A stretch of 64,000 nucleotides of DNA from Paraspadella gotoi. Its lineage: Eukaryota; Chaetognatha. This document shows positions 24,347 through 53,262 of this stretch, one piece after another. The position numbers were made by a program, and so were the translations under genes. The notes under the pieces are model-generated. The model saw only the letters and a program-made list of their open reading frames with translations. It did not search any database and was not told the DNA's origin. The DNA lies in contig CM119263.1 of the NCBI GenBank assembly GCA_051294375.1, forward strand, positions 11,447,130-11,511,129. Reading direction: 5' to 3'. Position 1 is the stretch's first letter; the number at the start of each line of letters is the position of its first letter.

Positions 24347-25710
24347 CTTAGCGTCAATGAGGCCTACAAATCATCGTAGATCAGAGCGATGACAAGCAAG
24401 CTTTGGCCAGAACGAACCCTTAAAGAAATTGAATAAATGATACGACCCCGGAACACGGTACCCAAAGTGTTATCCTCCAATTAGCCCAGACTGGTATATC
24501 CCGACAATATTGGGTCCGGGACAATAGCCCATGGAATTTTGGCAACCCATGCGAGGCAACATCAAATAACCGGAGTATAAATAAACTCAAGTAAATAAAA
24601 GTAATATGTATAAACTATTTTTTGGTTTCCTGTACACACCAGGTGCCTGATTCGCTACCGTATGCGGCATGTGCCTTACCTCATTTTGGGCCACAATATA
24701 TCTACATTATGTTTTCTTGTAGATTGTTTTTTCTCTAGAACCCAAAGTTTGTAAAATATTGTTGCTTGACCTCCGTTTCAATTTTTTACATTTTTTTGCT
24801 CGCCTTATTTTATTATTTATCCTTGGCTGACAATAAAATCGACTACTATTTTGGCTTTCATGTCTGACAAGTAGTTAATCTACTGTTTCATCTGTTTATA
24901 TATTTATAATTTTATTACTTGGCTCCCTCTCTCTTTGAAGAGATTGGCTTTTTTTAGACCGTCTGGTATCCCCTATACTCTTTTCATACTTAAAGTTGTT
25001 CGAAAGGAAGTCATGCACCCCCCCTAATGTTTATTCGGATCATCTATTAACAGACCCTTTCCGCTCTCTCGAAAAAAGGCCTCTTCCGAAGGATCTGTTG
25101 TGAAAAGCGTGTTTATGAATTGAAACACCGAGTAAGCTAAGTGTGATGAATTTTCGCAAAAGTACGTCCCGTTCATTCTTGGCAACGACAGAAAGAAGGA
25201 GATCCCTAACTATACTGTTGGAGAGAAGGGGCGAGGGAAAAGTTGGAACCCATTCGCCGGTTTTTTATTTGTAGTATCATTCGACCATAAATTTAGTACG
25301 TACTTATATCTATTTTTTGTTTAAATAATAACGAGTTACTTTTACTTTCTTTATAAATATTAGTACAATAACATGTAAAATTTGAGTATTAAATTTGTAG
25401 CCATTACATATTATCAGAAATCCAGCTACCATAAAACCCAAAACCAAAAGTTGTTCCACCTTTTACTTGGCCGGGTCCGTTAGGAGCGTGCCAATCTTTT
25501 ATGACCGAAGCAACTCGAAACCGCAAAATCTTCTAAGTTTTTTTATAATAAATGGTAGTTCGACCAATATAACATAAAACAATGTAAACAAACTGGTTGG
25601 CATTTGATTTGAAAAACGGATTTGCGACAAAAAAGCTCTCTGATGCTGTGCATTATCCACAGGAACCAAAGCACAACTTGATAAGAAAACAATTCTCCAC
25701 TTTCTCTTAC

Positions 25711-26448
25711 CTAGGCAGCGTTGGAACAGGGTTGGTAAGGTTGACAATTTTTCCCGTCGTCGTCGTCGTCGTCGTACGGTTCGCTGAGTCCACTGACGTC
25801 GCTTTCTTCGTTTCGTCGCCGTCGCGTCAGAATGGTAGCCAGAATTTTTTTGCTTTTATCCCCGTCGCTTATGTTGTTGTTGTTTGTCGACAGTTTTTTC
25901 CGTCTTTTTCTCCCCGGCCGGAATGACGCTCGATCCTTGAGGCGCTTCCCGCGTTGATGAAGCGCCGGGGGCGACGACGCCGTCTGGGCCGCCTGGGAGA
26001 GTTTGATCGTTCTTCGAAGGGCGTCTTCTCGGGAGACCTCGGCGGGGGCGAAGAGGAGGGGAGAGGGATGGGTGCCGTCAGCGGGGGTAGGGAGACGCCG
26101 ACCGAAACATGGCACCCGAGTGGTGGACGTCCAGCACTTTGGGTCCACCGTCGAGCCGGGTTCTTAGGCAGTCGTTGGCGGGGAGAGTTGAGAAATTTGT
26201 CACGCAGCCGCCGCTCGCCGTCCGACTTATTGCCTCACGAAGGGAACGCCATACCCGGTTCCGTCGCCGAGAGGAACGGCCCCTTGGCGCGGCGAGGAAA
26301 CGTCGGTGTCGCGGCGAAGAAGGAGAGCGAGTCGGCGTCGAGAGAGCAAACAGTGGGAGAGGCGGCGCCGTTATCGAAACCGGCGGCCCAATGACGCCCG
26401 GGACTTGGACGCCGGGGCGAAAACGCCCCCGTGCTGCGAATGAAAGAC
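25711..26448 (-). pseudogene. Broken copy of GRXCR-like exon 1
   Basis: Matches 9461-10161 over its whole length with many frame-breaking indels; the start codon region reads AAAGACAAAG instead of AGGACATAG, so the ATG is lost. Probably sequencing noise and not a real pseudogene. Confidence 0.75.
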
Positions 26449-26892
26449 AAAGTCTATTTTTCTCTTGTTTTTTGATGTGGCAGGATTATCTAAAAGAAAC
26501 AATTATAAATCTTTATGACGAAATTGAATTTGACATAAATTTTATGGATTGATATCAATATTTATAATTGTATTAGTTTGTTGGTTTTTTTTTGTTTTTT
26601 TTTTTCTTGGTTAAAGAAATTTATTCGAGAGTTTAATGGGTGACCGTTTAATTCAGATGTGGTTAGTTTTACTAGATTTATAATTATATATCTTATACTA
26701 CTTAATAGAAAAGAATGAAATATTTAAACGGTAATAGACCCCAACAACAAAATGATATAATCCTTTTAAATTGAAAAAATGCATTGTGAACGAAAAAATA
26801 AACTTAAAGTTTTTAAAACCGATGCCGGAAATTGAAAAAAGAACTTCTCTTGCTAACTGCGGTTTTTATTGCACGAAAAAGGATGGAAAACG

Positions 26893-26915
26893 CTCTCTCT
26901 CTCTCTCCTCTCTCT

Positions 26916-26964
<49 letters not shown>

Positions 26965-26988
26965 TCTTCTCTCTCTCTCTCTCTCTTT
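26893..26988. repeat. (CT)n microsatellite, copy B
   Basis: Counterpart of 10599-10700. Confidence 0.9.
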
Positions 26989-29184
26989 AAGCTGTCCCAA
27001 TATTATTCCAGAATTCTTTCCCCAATAAGCATGCTGCTTAGAAAAAATATATTTAGTTAATGGAATAGAATTATTATAAAAAAAGAAAGATATATAAATA
27101 AAAAAAGAAAGACAGAAACAGACGAGAGAGATTAGAAAAAAAAACCCAGCATTTACACTTATCTCTCTTTCAAATTTTACTTAACATTAAGGTCTTCACT
27201 CTCTCTCTCTGTCTCTCTCTTCCAATATCGAACGGGAGAGAGAGCAAACAAGTCAGACTTTGCCGGGCATCTTGGGTTCCGATTGGGTGGGGAAAGATTA
27301 ACTCCTGGGACTGGAATAAAAAAAACGAAAAAACAAAACAAAAAAAAAACGAAAAACCAAAATGGGGAAAAAAAAGGAGGTAGCGGAAAAGAGAGGGGAC
27401 TTCGCCAAATTCTCGTTTCAATCTTCGACTTCGAGAGATCTTAAGCTCGGAGTTTCGAAATGAAAAGGATGGTCTCGTGTGAGAGTCCTCTTAATCTCCT
27501 CTTTAGGATGTTCCGAAGGAATTTCACAAATAAAAAGGGGAAAAACGACTTCGTGTTCCGACTTTCCATTTTCAACGAATAGAAATTTGAGTTTTCATTA
27601 TTTCATTTCTTTTTTTTTATCAATTTCTTCGTTTAAATTTGAGGAAATATTAGTAGGAGGCGTTGTTGTCGTATCGAATTAGTAATGACGTAATGTTTTT
27701 TTTTCTGATTATTTCTGAAAAGATAAAAAAAAAAGTTTTTATTTAAAACATTAAACAATCAAAATAAATGCAGCATATGAGAAAAATAGTTCTACAAAAA
27801 GCGAAAAAATTTTTTCAAGTTACAGACGTCAGGTTTACTTAAAACGAAATATTCCAAATGATGTTAAAGACCGAATCTTTCACGACGACTGAGGGACATC
27901 GAATCTTTATCTCCTTCAGAATCGCTTTTTTTTTATTTTTCGCTTTTAATTTCTTTTAATTTCAAATATTTGACTCATCTAAAATTTTTGAAATGATTGT
28001 AGTAAAAATATTGAACGTTTTAAAATTTGATCTCCGCCGTCGCCCGCCTCAATATACATCGCCGCAGCGACCGCCACCGCCACCAACACCGCCTCTGCTC
28101 ATGCCGCGCCGACTTCGCCGCCAAAAACCAACTCAAAAAATAAAAAAGAGATTTTCTTCAAACTTAGTAGAAGATTAAGAAGCCAGAAAATCGGAAGAAT
28201 AAAGAGAAAGATTGAGGGATGAAACGAGGCATCATTTCGTCGTCGTCGTCGTCGTCTCGGTCGCAGGTCGTCGTCTGCCCAGCGGCGATGTCGTTCCGGT
28301 CCCCGCTGTCGTCATTTGTTGAAAAGTGATTTCAAAGCTTGTTTTGTTGTTGTTAATTTTCTCGGACAAAGGTTGTCCTTCAATGATAAATTTTATTATT
28401 TATTTCAAAAAGAGTTTTTAAGAATTATCAGCTTGGAAATGATAATTCAATAGAAAATAGGTATTTTCTTTTAACTGAAGCTAACGTGTGAATTTCACAT
28501 AATAAATTTAGTGACAGGCATTATCAACTATTATGTGATAAAAAATTGAAAAGTTTTAAATTAATATTCATTTATTGTAGCCCTAAGTTTTATACTAGAT
28601 AAAGAGTCAAATATTTGCGTTAAGCCGTACCGTTAGAGAGGACAACCCCTATGCAGAACGTGCGAAACATACTTAGGGTGGAGCGACGAAAAGATTGGTG
28701 ATTGAACATTTATTTTTTGCTGGAGCCCTATAGATATGTAATTAATAAATTTTAAATCTTTTTATAAATCTTTTTTAGTATAAACAGTATAGTTAAATTT
28801 AAATTTACTTTATGTAATAATATCCTTATAAAAATCGTTAAATTTCAATAATAATTTGTTTTTTATTTTTAGAAACAGATGTGGATTCGCTGTAAAAAAA
28901 AATAAAAAACTTTTATTAAATATGTTATAGGATATTTAATATTTGTATGACAAAAAAATGCACTAAAACGTTTTAACATATATAAGATCTAACTACAAAA
29001 AATAAAAAAAGTCATGAATTTTTACTTTTCTTCCCGTTTTAAACACTGAAGATGGACAGAATATTCTTGATACATGTTTAAATTTTTGATTCAACTTTTT
29101 TTGAAGAATTGAATCTTTATTAAAAAGTTTACAAACAAAATTATTTGAAAAATTACATATTCATAAAAATTCAGCTCCTTGTAT

Positions 29185-29505
29185 TTTTGATGCTTAGTGC
29201 GGGTTACAATAAGTATTCCCCGATCTAATACTTAAGGGAGTCTGGTCTTTTTCATACAAAATTGAAACATTCTTTGAAATATTTTCCACTTCATTTGATA
29301 GGAAGCCAGGTACTCTGCGGAGTGAATAAACGAGACTGTGAGAGAGTCTTGATTGAAAGCTTTTGCAGGGAACCGCATTGTCATTATCTTGTTTAAGAGT
29401 GATGGGAGGCCTTAAACCACCAAAAGCCTGTCCCAAAGTTCAGGGCAAGATAAGCTTATTTATTAAATGATGTGGATAATTTTTATATTGGTTGTACCAA
29501 TTTCA
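29185..29505 (-). mobile_element. Full-length TTGGTACAACCAA element inserted in copy B
   Basis: On the minus strand it starts TGAAATTGGTACAACCAATA and runs about 320 bases through TTTGGTGGTTTAAGGCC, AACAAGATAATGACAATGC and AGTACCTGGCTTCC. It is absent at the matching place in copy A (near 16466). Similar flanks, ATAAAAAT and ATAAGAAT, may be a target-site duplication. Its minus strand is open for about 80 codons (29194-29436), but the other copies are interrupted, so coding is doubtful. Confidence 0.65.
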
Positions 29506-30403
29506 TAAGAATACTTATTACAAACTATCTATATTTTACTATTCTGTCCCGAGACAATATGACCAAATATTTTTTGTACTAATCAATCATTACTATCTAT
29601 ATTTAAATATCCTTTTCGCATCATTCAAATCAATTTATTTTTTTTGTTCTCGAGTGTCTCCACTCTACTGAACATGATAATTCTATCGATCTTTGTCATA
29701 ATCGTCAAAGGTTCTTCTTCCGCGGAATCGGTTGTCGTTATTAACGTCGTCTCAGTCATCGTCTTAATCCTCACAATCCTCCTGTTATCTTCTCCCGTCG
29801 AAACTTATCGGCCTTCGCTGGGAATATTGGTGGCAGGAGAAGGCGATGTCATGCGACACTGTCTTGACGTCTACGCGTCCGTCTATGGCTGTCATACTTA
29901 TCCTGAAAGGTCCGCTCGTGGGTTCTGTCGACGACGTTGTCCAAGGTTGTCGTGAATCGATCTGGTCTTCGTTCGTCGTTCGTTCTCTGGTCGTCGTCGT
30001 CGAAATGACAAGCAGGTGAGCGGCCGCTTCTGCGCGTGCACGAACGAAATGGACTTTTGTGATGCACGACCAAGATAAAAGAAAGTCGAAAAAAAAGAAG
30101 AAAAAACGAAAAGGAAGAAAAAAAAGAAGGAAAGAAGAACAAAATGGGTGGTCGGATGATCATGGCGCAGTTTGCATGGCGACGCCGGAAGTCGCGAAAG
30201 GGAAGTGGCGTCGAATTCCAGCCGGACGAACTATGCGACAAAAATGGACGTCGACGATTCGATGATGACGTCCAGACGGAAAATCATAGATGACATCGAT
30301 GTCAGAAACAAGGAAATTTGACACTGACCATCGATGGAGGCGCTCTCTTCTTTTATAAGCCCCCATTTCTGCGCCTTGATCGCAGAACTTTAATTTTAAT
30401 ATT

Positions 30404-30540
30404 TAACCTAATCCGTTACTAAATATTAAAGTCCAATCTTCTAATCCTAATTCCTAACCTAAATCTCTAATCTTAACTTAATGCCTAACGTATCCTTATC
30501 TCTAAACCTTAACCCTTAATCCTTAACCCTAGTCCTATAA
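30404..30540. repeat. Degenerate telomere-like (CCTAAC)n tract
   Basis: Irregular CCTAA/CTTAAC/CCCTAA units with no clean tandem register; mirrored in the other arm at 36175-36335. Confidence 0.55.
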
Positions 30541-30912
30541 AATATAATTCCTAAACTAGAAACTTTACTCGAAATTGTGACTTTAATTTCCTGACCCTGA
30601 ACTGTAACCTTCGTGAAACCTCTAAATTTTTATATCCGAATTTAAGATAAAGCGGCCGTCTTGGTCAGATATGGCCTAAAAGGGGGACGAAGTGAATTTT
30701 TTGTCCAACGTAAACGTACAGAAAAGTATTGTCGAAAGTACTATGTGAACAAAAAAAAATTTGAGGCATGTAAATTAATTTTTCTCCTAAACCATAAATC
30801 ACGAAAGAGTTAATTTTTTTCATATTTTTGAAGGCGATACAAATTAGACTTTTGAACATATTAGACATTGAACTACTTCCTTTACCAGTCACCCTACCGC
30901 CTGCCTTCGCAG

Positions 30913-31076
30913 GACTCCTGACCTTCCCGACGTGCAGTCACGGGAAGTCCACGAAACGAAGGTTTCTTCGAAGGGCAACAAAGCTGCATTCGGCGAGGAA
31001 AAGGTGCGGTCTCAAGCTGGCAGCGGGGCCAGGCTGCCGCCGCCAAGGCCAAAAACATTGCCGCTCGTTGGGCTGA
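30913..31076 (+). pseudogene. Broken inverted copy of MORN4 last exon
   Basis: Acceptor TTCGCAG then GACTCCTGACCTTCCC as in the true exon at 35689-35846, but with indels soon after (GACGTGCAGTCACGGGAAGT in place of GACGGCAGTCACGGGATC). The frame is lost. It lies on the opposite strand to the rest of MORN4, so it cannot serve that gene. Confidence 0.8.
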
Positions 31077-31787
31077 AAGCTGGGAATTGCGGGCGGTCTG
31101 GGCGACATTGGGCTAATGGTCGAGGGTTTGGGCTATCGTCGGCCGGAACATCGGTGTCAGCCAAGGCCGTTGAGGGCGGGAGGAATGGCAGGGCCCAAGG
31201 CCAGACGAGTTTTTGTCCTTGCTGTTTCTCTCGTCGTCTCGTTTCGAACCGAATTAAACTTTAATGTAAATAGGAAATTCGTTCAATCCGAAATAAATAA
31301 TGTCGCTTAGAAATATTTATGAGTGACTTAATTAAATTATGACTCGCGTTTGTAAAGAAATGTTTTCGGTTGAATAGTGAATCGTCTGTATGTTCGGAGT
31401 TATATGTAATAATTTTATTACAACAAAAATCTGTACTAATATTGTCATCAAAAATATATAATCTTATTAAAATTGTAATTTATAAGATAAATTTTTATAC
31501 ACTTCCGATACAAAGAACAATATCTTTAAATAATAAATAATCGACCAATTATTTCCGATTAATTTGATATGTACAAAGTAGACTTCTTGAAAAGGATCAT
31601 TCCAAGTTTCTCTTTGAAATATTACAAAAGAGTAAATTTTAACGCGACCTATTTTCCGGAGAAGCTAATTGAAAAATAAAAGCATGGATCAGAAAGGGTA
31701 TAATAAATATATTGGCGGTGGTACAATCCGGAATAAACCATCAATCCGTCTTTATTATGCTTTTAATTAAGAACACGCGTAGATTTG

Positions 31788-31812
31788 NNNNNNNNNNNNN
31801 NNNNNNNNNNNN
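31788..31812. other. Assembly gap (25 N)
   Basis: 25 N at the end of the noisy contig. Confidence 0.99.
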
Positions 31813-31899
31813 TATCTTTTTTTCCGTTATTGCTCAGATTCTCAGTCGCATCCGGCGGGCAAGTTGTCACTAAGATTCCCCGGAAATTCCCGCGACTCT

Positions 31900-31901
<2 letters not shown>

Positions 31902-31938
<37 letters not shown>
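31902..31938. repeat. (CT)n microsatellite
   Basis: CT run, with shorter CT runs following to 32092. Confidence 0.9.
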
Positions 31939-31940
<2 letters not shown>

Positions 31941-32239
31941 CTTTATTCTCTTCTTTTAAATTTTAACATGTCGCTCTCCCTCTCTCTCTTTGTTATATAT
32001 ATTTTTATCTCTATCTCTCGAGAATTTTCAAGGTCAAGATTCACCGGTAATTCCCGCGGCGACTCTCTCTCTCTTCTCTCTCTCTCTTTCCCCCCCCCAA
32101 TTTATCTTATCAACTATTAATTTCTAATTTTTCTTAATTTTCTTTTTTTCTTTCTTTTCTTTCTTAGAATTTTTAGAATTTCTATTATTCAGTCTCCTAG
32201 AAATTTCAAGTCTAGATTTTTTCTCATTTTGATAATTAG

Positions 32240-32630
32240 ATCTGCTTTCGATTTTTCTTTTCGAGCGATCCAGAGCTCCGAGTTTTAGTTTTTTCCGTTC
32301 TCAGCCAACTTTTCATAAAAATTTGAGCTCAGAGATTCGGTCTGACTTTTCCGGGCGATCAAAATCCGAAAACACGATTCAGTCTGAGCTCCGAAGTTTT
32401 CGGTTCTAACTCTCCAAGAAATTTCGAGTTTCTCGATTCGGTTTACTTTCGAGCAGTTTCGAGTTCCGAGATCACTCTTACTTTTCGGCCCGATCGAAAA
32501 TACCCAAACCTATTTCGATTCTCAGCGCTCGAAAATTTCAAGAGTCGGTTCTACTTTTCGAGAGCAGTTTCGATTCCGAGATTCACTCTTACTTTTCGGT
32601 CGATCGAAAGTACCCAGACCTATTTCAGTC
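32240..32630. repeat. Degenerate tandem repeat, about 107-bp period
   Basis: 32443-32520 and 32550-32627 share ACTTTTCGAG, GCAGTTTCGA, TTCCGAGAT, CACTCTTACTTTTCGG, CGATCGAAA and TACCCA-ACCTATTTC. Weaker units rich in TCGAG and GATTC precede them from about 32240. Confidence 0.65.
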
Positions 32631-34026
32631 GACTTCGAGGTTTCCCTTACTACTAGCGCTTTTTTAGAATGATTACGTTTTTATGAGAGTTATAGTTATT
32701 AGGTTTTCGTATTTTCGGTTTAGTATTTTGACAGGTATTGATTTCGTTTAGTCTAGTCTAACATTTTATTTTGATAAGGATTGCTAATTATTTTTACTTT
32801 ACAGTGTATCAGGTTTTTATTTTGAATGTTTTGTTTACAAGATTCCAACGGCTCGAAGATATTAGTACAATTCGATTCTCAATTTACTATTTTTTTCCCG
32901 TTAGGAGTCAGTCTAAGGTTTTTTTGTTCGTTAGTTACGGTGTGCCGTCTCTAATATTTTTTGGTAAGTAGTCGAATATACGGCAGATCTTCAAAGATTC
33001 GGTCTTCCGTAGCGGGTCCTCATCGAGAATCGTAGATGGACGCTGAAGAATGCTTGTGACATGAACCGAAGATATGGCTTGATGTTTCTCTGATGCGGCT
33101 ACCTACGTGTGAGGAAAAATTTGAATATTTGAGTTGTGTTGTGATTTCGCCTCAGGTTGTTCGTGACCAATGAAAGCACCTTTTCGCTCGCCATGTTCGC
33201 ACTTGAAGCGTTCAAGGGTTGATTTCGTTCTTAGCCGCGTTCGAAATTACCTCGAGATCCTATTTCGTTCCTGACGGGGGGCGGAAAGTTTGCATTTCGG
33301 TAAGCGTGGTATATCTCTTTACCAAGATCGACAAAACTTATTCATTTTTTTCTTTCCTTTTCGATTCTTTTTGAATTCGATTTGCGTTCGGCGTGGTTCC
33401 GTATTGTCCTTGCAATTCGGCTCTCCATTAATATTCACGCTTCTTTCTTTAGTTGGCTACTTCGGAGTCGCGGGTTTGTGTAAAATTTGTCTGGCCTCGG
33501 AGATCGGCCACCGCGGGTCAGTTATAACCTGGTCTTCGCGCTTTTGACCTAAGAAAATTTTCAAAACGGATTAGAAAACAAGATTTTGTAGTAATGTTTT
33601 TTAATATGCCCGAAGCTTAGTTACCAAAAATCTATGTTTTGTTCAGTTAGCCAGTTAGATGATATTTAGCTTCCCAATGTACTCATTCCCCCCTGCCTTG
33701 TGTCATTATTTCTGGGTCTTTCTTGTATTGTTTTTCAGTTAGGCGGCAAACGTTTAAGGTCAGATGTGAAGTCCAGTTTTTTCAGTGTTTTTGTATTTTT
33801 ACGGTTGTTACGGTTGTACTTAACACACGCCGTTCAAGTTAGGAATCTCTCCTCTTTTAAAAAAGATAAAACTGACCAATGAGAAGCGATAAAAAAAAAT
33901 ATTGATATTATTTGTCATATTTTTAACGAGCCTTAGGACACCGGCCAAGAAAAATGTGCAGTTCGTTTTGATCTCTCTTTGCTGTTGTTACGCTCTAAAA
34001 ATTAAAAAAATAAAATTCTCTCACTC

Positions 34027-34029
<3 letters not shown>

Positions 34030-34057
<28 letters not shown>

Positions 34058-34089
34058 TTGTTTCTCTCTCTCTCTCTCTCTCTCTCTTT

Positions 34090-34129
<40 letters not shown>

Positions 34130-34190
34130 GTCGTCTCTCTCTCTCTCTCTCTCTCTCCCTCCTTTTCGTTCGTTGTCTCCTCTCTCTCTC
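34030..34190. repeat. (CT)n compound microsatellite abutting a coding exon
   Basis: About 160 bases of CT blocks separated by TTTGTT and TCGTCGTC, ending 18 bases before ATG 34208. Confidence 0.95.
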
Positions 34191-34207
34191 TTTTTGATGG
34201 CGACCTA

Positions 34208-35201
34208 ATGACGCCTGTTTTTCGGGCGGCCCTTCGTTGTGGGCAAAGCCACGCCCAGGCAGTGTGGAACTGCCACGCCCTGGAGGTTTACGACGGTAAG
34301 AATTGTTGAAAAAGCAAAAAAAAAAAAATGAAAAAAATATTTCCATTTAGATTAATTATCTGACTTTAATTTTTAGATTGTCTAAGGGAATACCTCGGGT
34401 TGGATCCGATCCGCCCGAGTGACCCGCCTTCTTCAGCGTCGGTGTCGACGTCATCGTCCTCGTCGCCTTTTTCATCGGCGTCATCGTCTCCCACCCCTCC
34501 GGATGCTGGTTGGTCGCCCCTCGAATGGATCGGCGTCGTCGGGCTCTTTATTCTAAGTGCCTTTTTTTCTGCTCTTTTTGTGAGTTACTATTACTTAGTT
34601 ATGATTTGGTTACAGAATTCTAGTTTTAAATATTCATGATTTAAATGATACTTTTGAATTCATTTTGTTTCAGTCAGCTGTTATTCGTCGAGTTTGGCGC
34701 CGTCTGGTGGGGTTGAGGAGGCCTCCCGCCCAGCCTCGTCTTCCATTTTCGGCACGCATGGCGGCCGACCGCCTTGCCTCTCTTCAGGCGGCGGCGTCTC
34801 ATGGGGCGGTGGTAGCGGCGGCGCCAGTGGCAGTGGCGCCAGCTGCGGCGGCAGTGGCAGCTCCTGCAGGAGCAGAGGGAGCGGGTCGCGCAGCGGCGCC
34901 TGCACCGATTCCGCCGCCTCGACGTCGTCGCGATTCCGACGGCGGTGAGTCGGTGAGAGGAAAAGAATAATGAAAAAAAACACAAGATACATTAAATTCA
35001 ATTAAATAAGTAAAAAATGTTTATTCTTTTTCAGATTATTTCGATGCTGTCTGAGGACGAGGACGTCAGCTTCGACGACGTCGAGTTGGAGTCGTCTTCG
35101 GAGGAAGAGATCGTCTTCCTGGGCTCCAGCGTCGTCGCCAGCGGCGGCGCTGTCCCATCGGCGCCTGCTGTCCCATCGGTGCCTCCCCTCGACCCGTCGC
35201 C
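34208..35201 (+). CDS. Unrecognised single-pass membrane protein, 4 exons, 3' end cut by gap
   Basis: Exons 34208-34295, 34377-34579, 34674-34952 and 35035-35201, with donors gtaaga, gtgagt, gtgaga and acceptors TTTTTAG, TTTGTTTCAG, CTTTTTCAG; phases 1, 0 and 0 agree. The product is at least 208 aa. It has a short Cys-containing N-terminus (RAALRCGQSHAQAVWNCHAL, CLREYLGLDP), a Ser/Pro linker, one membrane segment (WIGVVGLFILSAFFSALF), a basic flank (VIRRVWRRLVGLRR), an Ala/Val/Pro-rich part, RRRRDSD, then an acidic tail (LSEDEDVSFDDVELE). The charge pattern suggests N-out, C-in. The start is uncertain because the frame is open upstream through the CT tract. No family was recognised. Confidence 0.7.
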
Positions 35202-35211
35202 NNNNNNNNNN
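35202..35211. other. Assembly gap (10 N)
   Basis: 10 N cutting exon 4 of the membrane-protein gene; sequence to the right is the inverted-repeat arm. Confidence 0.99.
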
Positions 35212-35688
35212 CGAAAATAATTGGTCGATTATTTATTATTAAAGATATTGTTCTTTGTATGCGAAGTTGTATAAAAATTTATCTTATAAATTACACATTT
35301 TTAATAGATTATATATTTTGATGACAATATTAGTACAGATATTTTGTGTAATAAAATTATTACATATACTCCGAACATACAGACCGATTCACTATTCAAC
35401 CGAAAACATTTTCTTTACAAACGCGAGTCATAATTTAATTAGATCCTCATAAATATTTCTGAAGCGACTATTATTATTTCGGATTGAACGAATCCTATTT
35501 ACATTAAAGTTTAATCGGTCGAAACGAGGACGACGAGAGAAACAGCAAGGACAAAACGTCGTCTGGCTTGGGCCCTGGCCATTCCTCCCGCCTCAACGGC
35601 CTTGGCTGACAGATGTTCCGGACGACGATAGCCCAACCCTCGACCATTTAGCCCAATGTCGCCCAGACCGGCCCCAATTCCCGAGCTT

Positions 35689-52896
<17,208 letters not shown>

Positions 52897-52948
52897 CTAA
52901 AATCAAAACGTAAAAAATCGTTCAGGTAAAAGACGCATAAGAACACAA

Positions 52949-52951
<3 letters not shown>

Positions 52952-52992
<41 letters not shown>
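52952..52992. repeat. (CT)n microsatellite between MORN4 exons
   Basis: Pure CT run in the short intron between the 5' UTR exon and the first coding exon; on the MORN4 strand it reads GA. Confidence 0.95.
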
Positions 52993-52996
<4 letters not shown>

Positions 52997-53005
52997 TTCA
53001 CTTAC

Positions 53006-53262
53006 GTCCTAAGAAAGTAAAGAATTTGACTTATGTCGAAAACGTTGAATTGTAGTCTTGCTGTTGTTAATCGTCTTCGTCGTCGTCGTCGTCGCCCCGG
53101 TTGCTCCGGCTGTCGTCTTTCTCTCCCATTGGCTCCTCGAGAATTTCGGCTGCAATTGAATCCACTTTTGGAAAAGGTGAGATCTTCTGTCGAATGTGTC
53201 CGTTCGTCGAAGAGGATGGAAAGCAGACAGATGGATGAGGAGAAAAGGTGGTGAGGCAACAA
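53006..53262 (-). other. MORN4: Probable 5' UTR exon of MORN4
   Basis: A strong donor (TTAGGAC|gtaagt) lies at 53005-53006, about 110 bases upstream of the first coding exon. The exon's upstream limit is not defined. In frame with MORN4 it is open (SQILYFLRT joins VVNMQG), so a longer N-terminus is possible, but it has no counterpart in known MORN4. Confidence 0.45.

Larger units (their letters stand above)
19247..30120. repeat. Segment B: noisy second copy of 5.0-17.1 kb
   Basis: Same order and orientation as segment A but with small indels every few tens of bases and badly scrambled stretches (about 19.7-22.7 kb). Such error density looks like uncorrected long-read sequence, not evolved divergence. 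Matched blocks include 19569/5321, 23803-24021/7954-8119, 24211-24346/8286-8400, 25711-26448/9461-10161, 26893-26988/10599-10700 and 29685/16640. Confidence 0.85.
30135..31556. repeat. Inverted-repeat arm (left, noisy)
   Basis: Reverse complement of 35212-36610, with many small indels. It contains the broken MORN4 last exon on the plus strand. Confidence 0.85.

Noticed and set aside
29644-29955. Signal-peptide-like frame on the plus strand
   Set aside because: It lies in the noisy copy and is not kept at the matching place in copy A (about 16.6-16.9 kb).
34208-34952. Identity as TMIE, a hair-cell membrane protein of similar layout
   Set aside because: The conserved basic block after the membrane helix of TMIE, as I recall it, is not present; only the general architecture is alike.
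53002-53262. N-terminal extension of MORN4 through the upstream exon
   Set aside because: In frame, but Arg-run and repeat-like, with no counterpart in known MORN4, whose start matches the Met at 52886. Treated as 5' UTR.
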